A stretch of 64,000 nt of DNA from Halioxenophilus sp033283405 (GTDB taxonomy: Bacteria; Pseudomonadota; Gammaproteobacteria; Pseudomonadales; Cellvibrionaceae), in NCBI RefSeq assembly GCF_033283405.1, contig NZ_JAWMQR010000013.1, forward strand, positions 1 to 64,000. Direction: 5' to 3'. Position 1 is the stretch's first letter; each line of letters opens with the position of its first letter. Below the pieces are notes generated by a model that had not been told where the DNA came from, did no database searches, and saw only the letters and a list, made by a program, of their open reading frames with translations. The translations under genes were made by a program, and so were the position numbers. Shown in pieces: positions 23,358 through 32,678 of the stretch.

Positions 23358-24224
23358 ATGATCCCCTATCCCGAGATGGACCCCGTCGCCTTTGGTATTG
23401 GCAAGCTCCAGGTGCACTGGTATGGCCTGATGTACCTGGCGGGTTTTGCCTGTGCCTGGGCCTTGGCGATGTACCGCGCCGGCAAACCCTGGGCGCCGGT
23501 AAAGCGCAACCAGGTGGAGGATATGATCGTCTGGGCGGCGGTGGGGGTCATTGTCGGTGGCCGTTGTGGCTATGTCTTTATATATGGAATGGAGCAGTTT
23601 CTCGAAGATCCGGTCTGGCTGTTTAAGGTCTGGACCGGTGGCATGTCCTTCCATGGCGGGCTGATTGGCGTGATTCTGGCTATGTCTCTCTACGCCTGGC
23701 GAATTCGGGTGAACTTCCTGTCGCTGATGGATTTTGGCGCGCCACTGGTGCCGCTTGGGCTTGGTTTTGGCCGGCTCGGCAACTTCATCGGGCAGGAGTT
23801 GTGGGGGCGGCCGGTGAGCGGCGATGTGCCCTGGGCCATGGTCTTTCCCAATGACCCTGAGCAGCTGGCCAGGCACCCCTCACAGCTTTATGAAGCCGGA
23901 CTCGAAGGAGTGCTGTTATTTATCATTCTGTTCGTCTATTCTGCCAAGCCGCGCGCGCGTGGCACCGTTGGTGCCCTGTTTTTGATTTGCTATGGCTGTT
24001 TCCGGTTTTTCGTCGAGTTTTATCGCGAGCCGGATCAGCACATTATGTTCGATTTTATGGGCTGGGTTACCCGCGGTCAGTGGCTCAGCTCGATTATGGT
24101 GGCCTCCGGCCTGGTGCTGTTTGTGCTCTTCGTCTGGCGTGCCGCCAGATTGCGCCGGGCCGAACAGGACGCCGCGTCAGGCCAGGAGACCAAAGCCGAC
24201 TCGTCCGTTGCGACCAAAGCCTAG
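23358..24224 (+). CDS. lgt: Phosphatidylglycerol:prolipoprotein diacylglyceryl transferase
   Basis: 288 residues, seven hydrophobic helices, inner membrane. Lgt attaches diacylglycerol to the lipobox cysteine of prolipoproteins. The Lgt signature G-F-G-R-L-G-N-F-I-G-Q-E-L-W-G-R is present, with its catalytic Arg and Asn, and the early W-Y-G-L-M-Y-L-A-G-F segment carries the essential Tyr. The start is ATG at 23358 with GGAG upstream; the open frame begins earlier at 23277 but that extension has no match to Lgt. Just upstream of thyA, as in E. coli. Confidence 0.96.
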   Translation: MIPYPEMDPVAFGIGKLQVHWYGLMYLAGFACAWALAMYRAGKPWAPVKRNQVEDMIVWAAVGVIVGGRCGYVFIYGMEQFLEDPVWLFKVWTGGMSFHGGLIGVILAMSLYAWRIRVNFLSLMDFGAPLVPLGLGFGRLGNFIGQELWGRPVSGDVPWAMVFPNDPEQLARHPSQLYEAGLEGVLLFIILFVYSAKPRARGTVGALFLICYGCFRFFVEFYREPDQHIMFDFMGWVTRGQWLSSIMVASGLVLFVLFVWRAARLRRAEQDAASGQETKADSSVATKA

Positions 24225-24270
24225 CGCGCTGGCGCCCGGCTGGAACCAGAATAAGAACCTAAGAATTTTC

Positions 24271-25104
24271 ATGAAGCAGTATCTCGATCTTATGCGCCTG
24301 GTCCGCGACCAGGGCGTCAAAAAAGCAGACCGCACCGGTACCGGAACCTTAAGTGTATTTGGTCATCAAATGCGCTTTGATCTGCAGCAGGGGTTTCCCC
24401 TGGTAACCACCAAGAAGTGCCATCTGCGCTCGATTATCCATGAGTTACTCTGGTTTTTGCGGGGCGACAGTTCGATTCAATACCTGCGTGACAACGGTGT
24501 CTCCATTTGGGATGAGTGGGCCACCGACGCGGGCGATCTCGGCCCCATCTACGGCGTCCAGTGGCGCAGTTGGCCGACACCCGCGGGTGGCCATATCGAT
24601 CAGATCAGTGAGCTTATGCGGCAGATAAAGGCCAAGCCGGACTCCCGGCGTCTGATTGTCTCGGCCTGGAATCCGGCCGAGCTGCCCGACGAGAGTCAGT
24701 CGCCCCAGGCCAATGTGGGGGAGGGGCGTATGGCATTGGCTCCCTGCCATGCACTGTTTCAGTTCTATGTGGCTGAGGGGCGCCTCTCCTGCCAGCTCTA
24801 TCAGCGCAGTGCCGATATCTTTCTGGGTGTGCCCTTTAATATCGCCTCCTACGCCCTGCTGACCATGATGGTGGCACAGGTGGCTGGTCTGCAGCCGGGC
24901 GATTTTGTGCACACCCTGGGCGATGCCCATCTCTATCTGAATCACTTGGAGCAGGTGGAGAAACAACTGGCAAGAGAGCCAAGAGCGTTACCAGTCATGC
25001 ACATAAATAAAGAAGTGCAGGATATTTTTGCGTTCAGTTACGAAGACTTCGAATTAACTGGTTATGATCCGCACCCGCACATATCGGCGCCTATAGCTAT
25101 ATAA
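24271..25104 (+). CDS. thyA: Thymidylate synthase
   Basis: 277 residues. ThyA methylates dUMP to dTMP using methylene-tetrahydrofolate. It starts M-K-Q-Y-L-D-L-M-R. The folate/dUMP motifs R-T-G-T-G-T-L-S-V-F-G, the catalytic cysteine in A-L-A-P-C-H-A-L-F-Q, and Q-R-S-A-D-I-F-L-G-V-P-F-N-I-A-S-Y are all intact, ending with H-P-H-P-H. The frame is open upstream to 23992 through lgt, but the ATG at 24271 matches the family start. It is slightly longer than E. coli ThyA (264), with an insertion around D-E-S-Q-S-P-Q-A-N-V-G-E-G-R. Confidence 0.97.
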   Translation: MKQYLDLMRLVRDQGVKKADRTGTGTLSVFGHQMRFDLQQGFPLVTTKKCHLRSIIHELLWFLRGDSSIQYLRDNGVSIWDEWATDAGDLGPIYGVQWRSWPTPAGGHIDQISELMRQIKAKPDSRRLIVSAWNPAELPDESQSPQANVGEGRMALAPCHALFQFYVAEGRLSCQLYQRSADIFLGVPFNIASYALLTMMVAQVAGLQPGDFVHTLGDAHLYLNHLEQVEKQLAREPRALPVMHINKEVQDIFAFSYEDFELTGYDPHPHISAPIAI

Positions 25105-25658
25105 GTCAAGGCTGATATTGTCGTCAATTTGTAAGGCGGAGCCAGTTAGAATGGCCCGAAGAGTTACGAGATCGTATTTGGGGGTTGAAATAGGCCCCGA
25201 AATGCGAGTATTTTCGCATTCCCATGCCTGTGAATGAGAAGATCTTCTCGCGTCTTTGGGTTGGGTATGGGTTAGTATGGGCGCCCAGCGCCTGTGCCAA
25301 CAGGGAGTCGGAGCGTTAGCAGAGAAACCTTTGATGAGATGTCGTGAGTGGAGTGCTTTACAGGGCTTACCCGCACAAAACGTCTTTTGAAGGCTGCAAA
25401 AATTAAAATAGGTTGTTTCGGCATCTAAGTTGCATATGGCTGCCGCCCATAGGGCACGTTTTGTTACCGGTCTACACAAATGTTGTGGCACCAGTGCGAG
25501 ACGTTGAATGTATCCACGGCCTGTTATTACAATGTGCGCCCGTTGGCTGCTGCGACCAAATGTTTATAAATAATTTTTGTTATTTTTAAGCTCTGACGCG
25601 TTTCAGTGGATAGATTTTTTTTGTGTTTTTTATTGCTAGCACCCGAATTGGGGGATTT
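25105..25658. promoter_or_regulatory. Intergenic region carrying the TonB-operon promoter
   Basis: 554 bp without a supported gene. It contains the dyad AATGCGA-GTATTT-TCGCATT (25201-25220) and the 14-bp palindrome GAGAAGATCTTCTC (25236-25249). The last 100 bp are AT-rich (TTTATAAATAATTTTTGTTA) and probably hold the operon promoter; AAATAA/TTATTT in it is only weakly Fur-like. A 145-codon minus-strand ORF here has no family features and is not called. Confidence 0.45.
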
Positions 25659-26444
25659 ATGAAGAAGCAGCGAGTGAAAGCTGTGGCAGTCGCCACGATG
25701 GTCACCGCGACCACTCTCTTTGGCGGAGAAGTGTTTGCGGATCAAACCTTGAATCAAATTTTCGAGGTTGGAGAGTCGAAAGTTAATGCCGGGCTGCAAT
25801 CCCAGCAACGCATCGACCGTTTACAGGAACAGACAAATGCCCTGTTGCAGGAGTTTAAAACTGTAAACAAGCAGATCGAAGGTTTGAGAGTTTATAACGC
25901 TCAGCTCGAGAAGCAGATCGCCAAGCAATTGGAAGTTATCAAGGATCTTGAAGAGTCCATCGATAACGTCACCATCATCGAGCGTCAGATCCAGCCTCTG
26001 GTTCTGCGTATGCTTGAAGGTCTGACCCAATTTATCTCCCTGGATGTTCCTTTCCATATCGAACAGCGTACTGAAGAGCTGGAAAAGGTCACCGCCAACA
26101 TGGATCGCGCCGACATCTCTGTCGCTGAGAAATTCCGTCAGGTGTTGGAGCTCTACAAAATCGAAGCCGAGTACGGTCGTAAAATCTCCACCTACGAAAC
26201 AGCCCTCACCCTGGATGGCGTAGAGCGTGAAGTAAACGTTCTGCAGGTGGGCCGTATTGCTCTGCTGTATCAAACAAAAGACACCAAGCTCTCCGGTGCT
26301 TGGGATGCCAGCCAAGGTGCCTGGACACCATTGGACTCTGGTGATTACCGCAGTGCCATCCTGAAAGGCATTCGTATCGCTAAGAAACAGGCATCTGTCG
26401 ATATACTTGAATTACCCATTTTGGCTCCGGAGGCAGCACAATGA
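25659..26444 (+). CDS. DUF3450 periplasmic coiled-coil protein of the TonB2 operon
   Basis: 261 residues. A cleavable signal peptide ends near A-D-Q (residues 1-27). Residues about 30-100 are a heptad coiled coil (Q-T-N-A-L-L-Q-E-F-K and L-E-K-Q-I-A-K-Q-L-E). The C-terminal part has W-D-A-S-Q-G-A-W-T-P-L, typical of DUF3450. Start ATG at 25659 after GGGGGATTT. The gene overlaps the next by 4 bp (ATGA). DUF3450 proteins regularly head TonB2-TtpC operons in marine gammaproteobacteria; the exact role is not established, perhaps periplasmic bracing of the proton-channel complex. Confidence 0.88.
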   Translation: MKKQRVKAVAVATMVTATTLFGGEVFADQTLNQIFEVGESKVNAGLQSQQRIDRLQEQTNALLQEFKTVNKQIEGLRVYNAQLEKQIAKQLEVIKDLEESIDNVTIIERQIQPLVLRMLEGLTQFISLDVPFHIEQRTEELEKVTANMDRADISVAEKFRQVLELYKIEAEYGRKISTYETALTLDGVEREVNVLQVGRIALLYQTKDTKLSGAWDASQGAWTPLDSGDYRSAILKGIRIAKKQASVDILELPILAPEAAQ

Positions 26445-27808
26445 AATTGACCTTCGCTAAACATTTAGCTGCCGCTGTCGTTGCGAGTGTTTTCACCACC
26501 GGCGCAATCGCGCAAGAAAAAGCCGCTACGCTCGACGAGCTGTTGAACATGGTTAAGCAGGACAAACTGGTTGAGTCGAAAGAGCACCAGGCCCGCGAAG
26601 CCGAATTCCGCCGCGACAAAAACAAGCAAGCTGATGAACTGCGTCGTGCCCAGAACACCAAAGCCGAAGAAGAGGCCCGTTCTGAGCGTTTGGAAAACAA
26701 ATACGACGAACAGGACCTGGCTGTGCAGGATAAGCGCAAGCAACTGCAAGATCGCTTGGGTTCACTGAAAGAGCTGTTTGGTCACCTGACCTCAACCGCC
26801 GGTGACCTGCGCACCAACATCGAAACCTCGATCGTTTCTGCTCAATACCCAGGTCGTACCGACTTCCTGGAAGAGCTGATCGACAAGATGAACAGCAACA
26901 CCAAACTGCCAAAAATCGAAGAGATCGAGCGCCTGTGGTACGAACTGCAGCGTGAAACTATCGAAGGCGGTAAGGTTGTTAAATTCCCCGCCACCGTTAT
27001 TTCTCCGGAAGGTGAAGCGCAAGCTACTGAAGTTGTCCGTATCGGTACCTTCAACCTGCTGGCCGATGGTCGCTACCTGGAATTCAAAGGTGGTCGCATC
27101 TCCGAATTACCTCGTCAGCCAGCCGGCCGTTACCTCTCTGGCGCCGCTGATTTGGCAACTGCCACTTCCGGCTTCACCAAAGTGGGTATCGACCCAACTG
27201 GCCCAAGCGGTGGTTCTTACCTGGCCGCACTGATTGGCAGCCCCAACCTGGTTGAGCGCTGGCACCAAGGTGGCGTAGTGGGTTACATCATCTCTGCTGT
27301 TGGTGTGTTCGCTATGCTGCTGGGTATCTACCGTCTGATCGTACTGTCTGCGGTTAGCTCTAAAGTAACCTCTCAGCTGAAATCCCAGACTGCCAACACC
27401 AACAACCCGCTGGGTCGTGTGTTGAAAGTAGCCGAGGGCAATCCGTCACTGGATACCGAATCTCTGGAGCTGAAACTCGAAGAGGCGGTGCTGAAAGAGA
27501 AACCAGCGATCGAATCGGGTCTGAACCTGTTGAAGATCATCTCCGCCGTTGCCCCGCTGCTGGGTCTGTTGGGTACGGTAACCGGTATGATCGTTACCTT
27601 CCAGGCAATCACCATCTTTGGTGCGGGCGATCCGAAAGCAATGGCTGGCGGTATTTCCGGTGCTCTGGTAACTACCGTACTCGGTCTGGTCGTTGCAATT
27701 CCTACCGTACTGATGCACACCGTAGTAAATGGTCGCGCTAAGCGCATTCTCCATGTTCTTGAAGAACAGACCGCCGGTATCATCGCAGAAAACGCCGAGC
27801 GTAAGTAA
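26441..27808 (+). CDS. TtpC-like MotA/TolQ/ExbB proton channel protein with periplasmic extension
   Basis: 455 residues, about twice the length of an ordinary ExbB. A signal peptide (1-23) is followed by a charged coiled coil (about 30-120: K-E-H-Q-A-R-E-A-E-F-R-R) and a beta-rich region. The C-terminal MotA/TolQ/ExbB domain (about 275-450) has L-L-G-L-L-G-T-V-T-G-M-I and L-V-T-T-V-L-G-L-V-V-A-I-P. This architecture is TtpC, the extra component of the Vibrio TonB2 system needed for its function. It lies between the DUF3450 gene and exbB in one operon. Confidence 0.9.
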   Translation: MKLTFAKHLAAAVVASVFTTGAIAQEKAATLDELLNMVKQDKLVESKEHQAREAEFRRDKNKQADELRRAQNTKAEEEARSERLENKYDEQDLAVQDKRKQLQDRLGSLKELFGHLTSTAGDLRTNIETSIVSAQYPGRTDFLEELIDKMNSNTKLPKIEEIERLWYELQRETIEGGKVVKFPATVISPEGEAQATEVVRIGTFNLLADGRYLEFKGGRISELPRQPAGRYLSGAADLATATSGFTKVGIDPTGPSGGSYLAALIGSPNLVERWHQGGVVGYIISAVGVFAMLLGIYRLIVLSAVSSKVTSQLKSQTANTNNPLGRVLKVAEGNPSLDTESLELKLEEAVLKEKPAIESGLNLLKIISAVAPLLGLLGTVTGMIVTFQAITIFGAGDPKAMAGGISGALVTTVLGLVVAIPTVLMHTVVNGRAKRILHVLEEQTAGIIAENAERK

Positions 27809-27819
27809 GGAGAGGTTCC

Positions 27820-28347
27820 ATGTCAGGATTAACTGATGCATTAGAGGCGATCCGTGCTTTCGTAGCGTCGGGTGGTGAGGTCCTTATAGCGATTGCTATT
27901 CTGACTCTCCTGATGTGGACACTGATTTTTGAGCGTGTTTGGTATTTCAAATTTATGCTGAGTCGCGATGTGCGAGCTGCTCTCAATGCTTGGGAGGGCC
28001 GTTCAGAGCGCCAGTCTTGGAATGCCCATCAGGTGCGTTATGCATTAATTTCCAGGGTGGAAGAGAAAATCAACACCAACCTGGACATGATCGGAACCTT
28101 CGTTGCTTTAGCACCCCTTTTCGGGCTGCTGGGTACTGTGTGGGGGATGATCGAGGTGTTTAATGTGCTAGCGGTAACCGGTGGCGGTGATGCCAAATCA
28201 ATGGCCAGTGGTGTATCCAAAGCAACCATTCCGACAATGGCGGGCATGGTTGCGGCACTGTCCGGTGTATTTGGCAATACCTACGTTACCCGTATCGCGG
28301 AGCGAGAAAATCAGCTGTTTGCTGACCATTTAACGATGGACCACTAA
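27820..28347 (+). CDS. exbB: ExbB-type biopolymer transport protein of the TonB2 system
   Basis: 175 residues with three transmembrane helices: about 20-40, 85-110 and 130-155. L-A-P-L-F-G-L-L-G-T-V-W-G-M-I-E-V-F and T-I-P-T-M-A-G-M-V-A-A-L mark the pore helices of ExbB/TolQ. With ExbD it uses the proton gradient to energise TonB. It begins 11 bp after the ttpC stop with AGGAGAGG as ribosome site. Confidence 0.93.
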   Translation: MSGLTDALEAIRAFVASGGEVLIAIAILTLLMWTLIFERVWYFKFMLSRDVRAALNAWEGRSERQSWNAHQVRYALISRVEEKINTNLDMIGTFVALAPLFGLLGTVWGMIEVFNVLAVTGGGDAKSMASGVSKATIPTMAGMVAALSGVFGNTYVTRIAERENQLFADHLTMDH

Positions 28348-28387
28348 GGTCCATCTGCTAAGCACCTAACGGTTGTAGGAATTGTCC

Positions 28388-28795
28388 ATGAGTAAGCGAA
28401 ATCAGGGTCAAGACGAAGAAGCCGGGGCAATTGACTTAACACCCATGCTCGATGTGGTGTTTATCATGCTCATCTTCTTCATTGTGACCGCTTCGTTCAT
28501 TAAAGAGCCGGGGATCGAAATTAATCGTCCCGAGGCTACTATGGCGGAGGCTAGAAAGAACGCCGCCATTCTGATTGCTGTCAATGACAACAATGAAATC
28601 TGGATAGACAAGAAAAAGGTAGACCCGCGTAATGTTCGCCAAGTTATTGAGCGTCTCTATGCGGAAAACCCCAAAGGCACCATCGTTATCCAAGCGGACT
28701 CCAAAGGTAATGTTGAGACAGTAGCCAAAATTATGGTTGCGGCTCGGGAGCTTGGTCTGGATGACAGGGTAGCAGTGTCTACGGAGGCAAAGTAA
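28388..28795 (+). CDS. exbD: ExbD-type biopolymer transport protein of the TonB2 system
   Basis: 135 residues from the ATG at 28388 (TTG six bases earlier is in frame but less likely). One N-terminal helix with the protonated aspartate in D-L-T-P-M-L-D-V-V-F-I-M-L, then a periplasmic domain ending D-D-R-V-A-V-S-T. Partner of the ExbB just upstream; stop is 5 bp before the tonB start. Confidence 0.94.
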   Translation: MSKRNQGQDEEAGAIDLTPMLDVVFIMLIFFIVTASFIKEPGIEINRPEATMAEARKNAAILIAVNDNNEIWIDKKKVDPRNVRQVIERLYAENPKGTIVIQADSKGNVETVAKIMVAARELGLDDRVAVSTEAK

Positions 28796-28799
28796 GTCG

Positions 28800-29405
28800 A
28801 TGAACATTTTTAGAGTTTTAATAGCGGCTGGCTTTGCTGTAGGAACAACAATCGCACTGTTTGCCTTGATGGCTTATCTCATTCAAATGAATGAGACAGC
28901 TCCTAAGGAAGAGGACACCATCAAGATTGCCGATATCACCATGCCTCAGGCGGAGATTGAAACCCGCTATGAGGCCGCCAAACCCGACAAACCGGAAGAG
29001 CCGGATACCCCGCCCCCGGAAACTCCGGAAATGGAAGTGGATACTCCGGATGTTGATATGGCGCTGAACATCAGTGCTCCATCAACCAAAACCGACCTCT
29101 CCATTAAAGGCTTGGGTGGTTTTAGTGGCGACGGTGAATACCTGCCTATCGTAAAGGTTCAGCCAGTCTATCCGCGCCGCGCGCTACAGCGTGGTATTGA
29201 AGGTTATGTGATTGTGGAGTTTACGGTGACCAAAAGCGGTTCCGTGCGCGATCCGGTTGTGGTTGAGGCCGACCCACCCAATATCTTTGATAGCGCAGCG
29301 ATTAGCGCGGCCTTGAAGTTTAAATACAAACCGCGTGTGGTCGATGGTGAGCCGATTGAAGTACCTGGTGTACAAAACAAAATCACCTTTGCGATTGCTG
29401 ATTAG
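28800..29405 (+). CDS. tonB: TonB family energy transducer (TonB2 type)
   Basis: 201 residues: an N-terminal membrane helix (about 5-27), a short acidic, proline-rich spacer (K-P-E-E-P-D-T-P-P-P-E-T-P-E), and a C-terminal TonB domain. That domain has P-V-Y-P-R-R-A-L-Q-R-G-I-E-G-Y-V-I-V-E-F-T-V and F-K-Y-K-P-R-V-V-D-G. It delivers energy to outer-membrane TonB-dependent receptors, none of which is encoded in this window. The spacer is shorter and more acidic than that of E. coli TonB, as in TonB2 proteins. Confidence 0.94.
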   Translation: MNIFRVLIAAGFAVGTTIALFALMAYLIQMNETAPKEEDTIKIADITMPQAEIETRYEAAKPDKPEEPDTPPPETPEMEVDTPDVDMALNISAPSTKTDLSIKGLGGFSGDGEYLPIVKVQPVYPRRALQRGIEGYVIVEFTVTKSGSVRDPVVVEADPPNIFDSAAISAALKFKYKPRVVDGEPIEVPGVQNKITFAIAD

Positions 29406-29422
29406 GTGAGGAGGAATGATCT

Positions 29423-30769
29423 ATGAAAAAAATTGCCTCTAAACTGATCCGTAGTCTGGTAATAGCAGGGCCTTTGGCGGTTGCGCCGACGGCTTCCGTG
29501 GTGGTGTTTGATGCCCTGGGTTATACCACTCATTTTGCCAGCGCTGTTGCGCAGGAAGAGCGTAAAACCCGTAAAACACCAGCGCTGAGCCAGCCAGTCT
29601 ACAAAAAGTTAACGGAAGTGACCGAACTGGTTAACCCGGAAGAGGGCGAGCCCAACTTCGCAGCGGCATTGAAGGTTCTTAAAGAGCTGGAAGCCAAGGA
29701 TGCTCCCAAGTGGAACGCCTACGAATTGGCAAACCTTTACAACAACTTTGGCTTTGTGTACTACAGCCTTGAGAACTACGCCCAAGCGATTAAATACTAT
29801 CGCCTGGTAGTGGCTCAATCGCCGAGTATTCCACTGGGTTTGGAAACCGCCACCCTCTACACCATTGCCCAGTTGCAATTTGTGCAAGAGGACTACAAAG
29901 GTGCTATCAAAACCCTGGAGCAGTGGTTCAAGCAACAGGATCCACAGTTTATCAATGCCGACAACTATGCCTTGTTGAGCCAGGCGTACTACCAGGATAA
30001 ACAGTACGACAAATCGTTACTGAATATCCAAAAAGCCATCAAAATGTACAAAGATAAAGGCCAGGTCCCGAAAGAGAACTGGTACTCCATTGAGATGGCA
30101 ATTCAGTACGACCGCGGTAAAAACAAAGAGGTGGTTGATATCCTGGAAGTGCTGGTGCGTGAGTACCCGAAAGCCGCCTACTGGAAACAGCTGGCGGGTA
30201 TGTACAACCTGGTTAAACGCGAAAAAGACTCTTTGTACCTGAGTGATGCCGCCTATGTGGCCAAAGCTCTGGATAGAGAAACCGAAGTGTTGAACCTGGC
30301 GTACATGTTCCTGGGTGAAGGTTACGCATTCCGTGCCGCGAAAATTTTGGAGAAGGGTATCAGTAGTAAGCTGATTGAGCCTACCTCCAAAAACCTGGAA
30401 ACCTTGGCGACTGCCTGGCGTTTGTCACAGGAGATCGACAAGTCGATTGCCGTTATGAAAGAGGCTGCTGAGAAATCCGATAATGGTAATCTCTACGCTC
30501 TTTTAGCTGGTAACTACGTCGATAGCGATCAAAACGACAATGCCATCAGTGCCGGTAAAAAGGCGATCGCCCGCGGCGGTGTGAAGCGCATGGATCAGTT
30601 ACAGATTGTTATGGGTATGGCTAACGCCAACCTGGGTAACTGGGATGAGTGCAACAAGTACTTCACGCAGGCACGTAAGGATAACCGCAGTAAGGCATTT
30701 GCCGATAACTGGCTGGCCTACTGTAAAGGCGAGGATGAGCGGGAAAAATCACTGGCAACCACTAAGTGA
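29423..30769 (+). CDS. Periplasmic tetratricopeptide repeat protein of the TonB2 operon
   Basis: 448 residues. The N-terminal hydrophobic stretch ends around A-S-A-V-A-Q-E (residues 37-43), pointing to secretion into the periplasm. The remainder is helical repeats with TPR character: A-Y-E-L-A-N-L-Y-N-N-F-G-F-V-Y-Y and Y-A-L-L-S-Q-A-Y-Y-Q-D-K-Q-Y-D. It starts 17 bp after tonB with GAGGAGG upstream. A TPR gene closing a ttpC-exbB-exbD-tonB operon is a known arrangement; the protein probably scaffolds the complex, though its contact is not known. Confidence 0.88.
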   Translation: MKKIASKLIRSLVIAGPLAVAPTASVVVFDALGYTTHFASAVAQEERKTRKTPALSQPVYKKLTEVTELVNPEEGEPNFAAALKVLKELEAKDAPKWNAYELANLYNNFGFVYYSLENYAQAIKYYRLVVAQSPSIPLGLETATLYTIAQLQFVQEDYKGAIKTLEQWFKQQDPQFINADNYALLSQAYYQDKQYDKSLLNIQKAIKMYKDKGQVPKENWYSIEMAIQYDRGKNKEVVDILEVLVREYPKAAYWKQLAGMYNLVKREKDSLYLSDAAYVAKALDRETEVLNLAYMFLGEGYAFRAAKILEKGISSKLIEPTSKNLETLATAWRLSQEIDKSIAVMKEAAEKSDNGNLYALLAGNYVDSDQNDNAISAGKKAIARGGVKRMDQLQIVMGMANANLGNWDECNKYFTQARKDNRSKAFADNWLAYCKGEDEREKSLATTK

Positions 30770-30789
30770 ACCCACCCTTCACCAAGCAT

Positions 30790-30819
30790 AAAAAAACGAG
30801 CCTTATGGCTCGTTTTTTT
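30790..30819. terminator. Bidirectional rho-independent terminator
   Basis: AAAAAAACGAGCC-TTAT-GGCTCGTTTTTTT: a perfect 13-bp stem with a 4-nt loop and A/T tracts on both sides, between the convergent TonB operon and ilvD. It can end transcripts from both directions. Confidence 0.95.
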
Positions 30820-30842
30820 ATGGCTATTGAAATCTGTTTGAT

Positions 30843-32678
30843 TTAATCGAGTTTGCTCAGATCGCGTACCGCACCCTTGTCGGCACTGGTAGCAAAGTAG
30901 GCGTAGGCTTTAAGCGCAGCACTCACCTTGCGCGGCCGGGGTTGGGCCGGTTGCCAGCCGGCTTGCGCCTGTTGCTCTCGGCGACTGGCCAGCTCCTCTG
31001 GGCTGATGGCGAGATTGATGGAACGGTTGGGGATATCGATCTGAATGGTGTCGCCGTCCGCCACCAGGCCAATAGCGCCGCCGGCGGCGGCCTCTGGCGA
31101 GACATGGCCAATACAAAGGCCGGAGGAGCCACCGGAAAAACGGCCATCGGTAATCAACGCACAGGCCTTACCAAGCCCCATGGATTTGAGGTAACTGGTT
31201 GGGTAGAGCATCTCCTGCATACCCGGCCCACCCTTGGGCCCTTCGTAGCGGACAATCACCACGTCGCCCGGTTGAACCTTGCCGCCGAGGATATTTTCCA
31301 CAGCCGCCTCTTGTGACTCGGTGACGTGAGCGCGCCCTTCAAACACCAGAATAGACTCGTCGACTCCGGCGGTTTTCACAACACAGCCATCTTCGGCGAT
31401 ATTGCCAAACAGCACCGCAAGCCCGCCCTCGGCGGAGAAGGCATTATCGACCGAGCGGATACATCCCTGGGCGCGATCGTCGTCGAGGCTGGGCCAGCGG
31501 GTGGCCTGGCTGAAGGCGACCTGGCTGGGAATACCGGCGGGGCCGGCGCGGAAGAATTCCAGTACGGCGCTGTCGCGGGTTTGGGTGATGTCCCAATGGT
31601 CGATAGCCTCGGCCAGTGAGGCGCTGTGCACGGTGGGTACGGAGCTGTCGATGATTCCGCCACGGGCCAGCTCGCCTAATATGGAGATAATGCCGCCGGC
31701 ACGATGCACATCTTCGATATGGTACTGCTGCGAGTTGGGAGCGACTTTACAGAGTTGCGGTACTCGGCGCGAAAGCGCATCGATATCGGTCATGCTGAAA
31801 TCGACATTGGCCTCCTGGGCTGCTGCCAGCAGGTGCAGGATGGTGTTGGTGGAGCCGCCCATGGCGATATCGAGCGACATGGCATTGGTAAACGCAGCCT
31901 TGGTGCAGATATCGCGCGGCAATACCCGGGTATCGTCCTGCTCATAATAGCGCTTGGCGAGAGTAACAATCATCTGCCCGGCCTGGCGGAAGAGCTTTTC
32001 GCGGTCGGCGTGGGTGGCGAGCACGGTACCATTACCAGGCAGGCTTAAGCCTAGGGCCTCGGTCAAGCAGTTCATGGAGTTGGCGGTAAACATACCGGAG
32101 CAGGAGCCACAGGTAGGGCAGGCGCTGCGCTCAACCTCAGCCACTTCGTCATCGGAAACCTTCGGGTCGGCGGCAAGAATCATGGCGTCGATCAGATCAA
32201 GCTTGCGCTCGGCCAGGCGGGTTTTACCGGCCTCCATGGGGCCGCCGGAGACAAAAATAACGGGGATGTTCAAACGCATCGCCGCCATCAGCATTCCTGG
32301 GGTGATCTTGTCGCAGTTGGAGATACAGACCAGCGCATCGGCGCAGTGGGCGTTGACCATATACTCCACGGAGTCGGCAATGATGTCGCGGCTGGGCAGG
32401 CTGTAGAGCATGCCGTCGTGACCCATGGCGATGCCGTCATCAACGGCGATGGTGTTGAACTCTTTGGCAACACCACCCGCCTTCTCGATCTCTTCGGCGA
32501 CCAGCTGGCCAAGATCTTTCAGATGCACATGGCCAGGTACAAACTGGGTAAAGGAGTTGGCGACGGCGATGATCGGTTTCTGAAAATCGTCATCTTTCAT
32601 ACCGGTGGCACGCCATAGGGCGCGAGCACCCGCCATGTTGCGGCCGGCGGTGGAGGTTTTGGAACGATAAGCAGGCAT
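30843..32678 (-). CDS. ilvD: Dihydroxy-acid dehydratase
   Basis: 611 residues, close to E. coli IlvD (616). It dehydrates dihydroxy acids to 2-keto acids in isoleucine, valine and pantothenate synthesis. Fe-S ligands lie in C-I-S-N-C-D-K-I-T-P-G and P-T-C-G-S-C-S-G-M-F; the C-terminal D-G-R-F-S-G-G-S-S-G motif with active-site Ser is intact. The start follows GGGAGCTCCT. It stands alone, with a 140-bp gap to argA. Confidence 0.97.
   Translation of the reverse strand: MPAYRSKTSTAGRNMAGARALWRATGMKDDDFQKPIIAVANSFTQFVPGHVHLKDLGQLVAEEIEKAGGVAKEFNTIAVDDGIAMGHDGMLYSLPSRDIIADSVEYMVNAHCADALVCISNCDKITPGMLMAAMRLNIPVIFVSGGPMEAGKTRLAERKLDLIDAMILAADPKVSDDEVAEVERSACPTCGSCSGMFTANSMNCLTEALGLSLPGNGTVLATHADREKLFRQAGQMIVTLAKRYYEQDDTRVLPRDICTKAAFTNAMSLDIAMGGSTNTILHLLAAAQEANVDFSMTDIDALSRRVPQLCKVAPNSQQYHIEDVHRAGGIISILGELARGGIIDSSVPTVHSASLAEAIDHWDITQTRDSAVLEFFRAGPAGIPSQVAFSQATRWPSLDDDRAQGCIRSVDNAFSAEGGLAVLFGNIAEDGCVVKTAGVDESILVFEGRAHVTESQEAAVENILGGKVQPGDVVIVRYEGPKGGPGMQEMLYPTSYLKSMGLGKACALITDGRFSGGSSGLCIGHVSPEAAAGGAIGLVADGDTIQIDIPNRSINLAISPEELASRREQQAQAGWQPAQPRPRKVSAALKAYAYFATSADKGAVRDLSKLD

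Noticed and set aside
25054..25491. Minus-strand ORF of 145 codons
   Set aside because: It overlaps the thyA end, lacks family features and covers a region with palindromes; it is probably non-coding.
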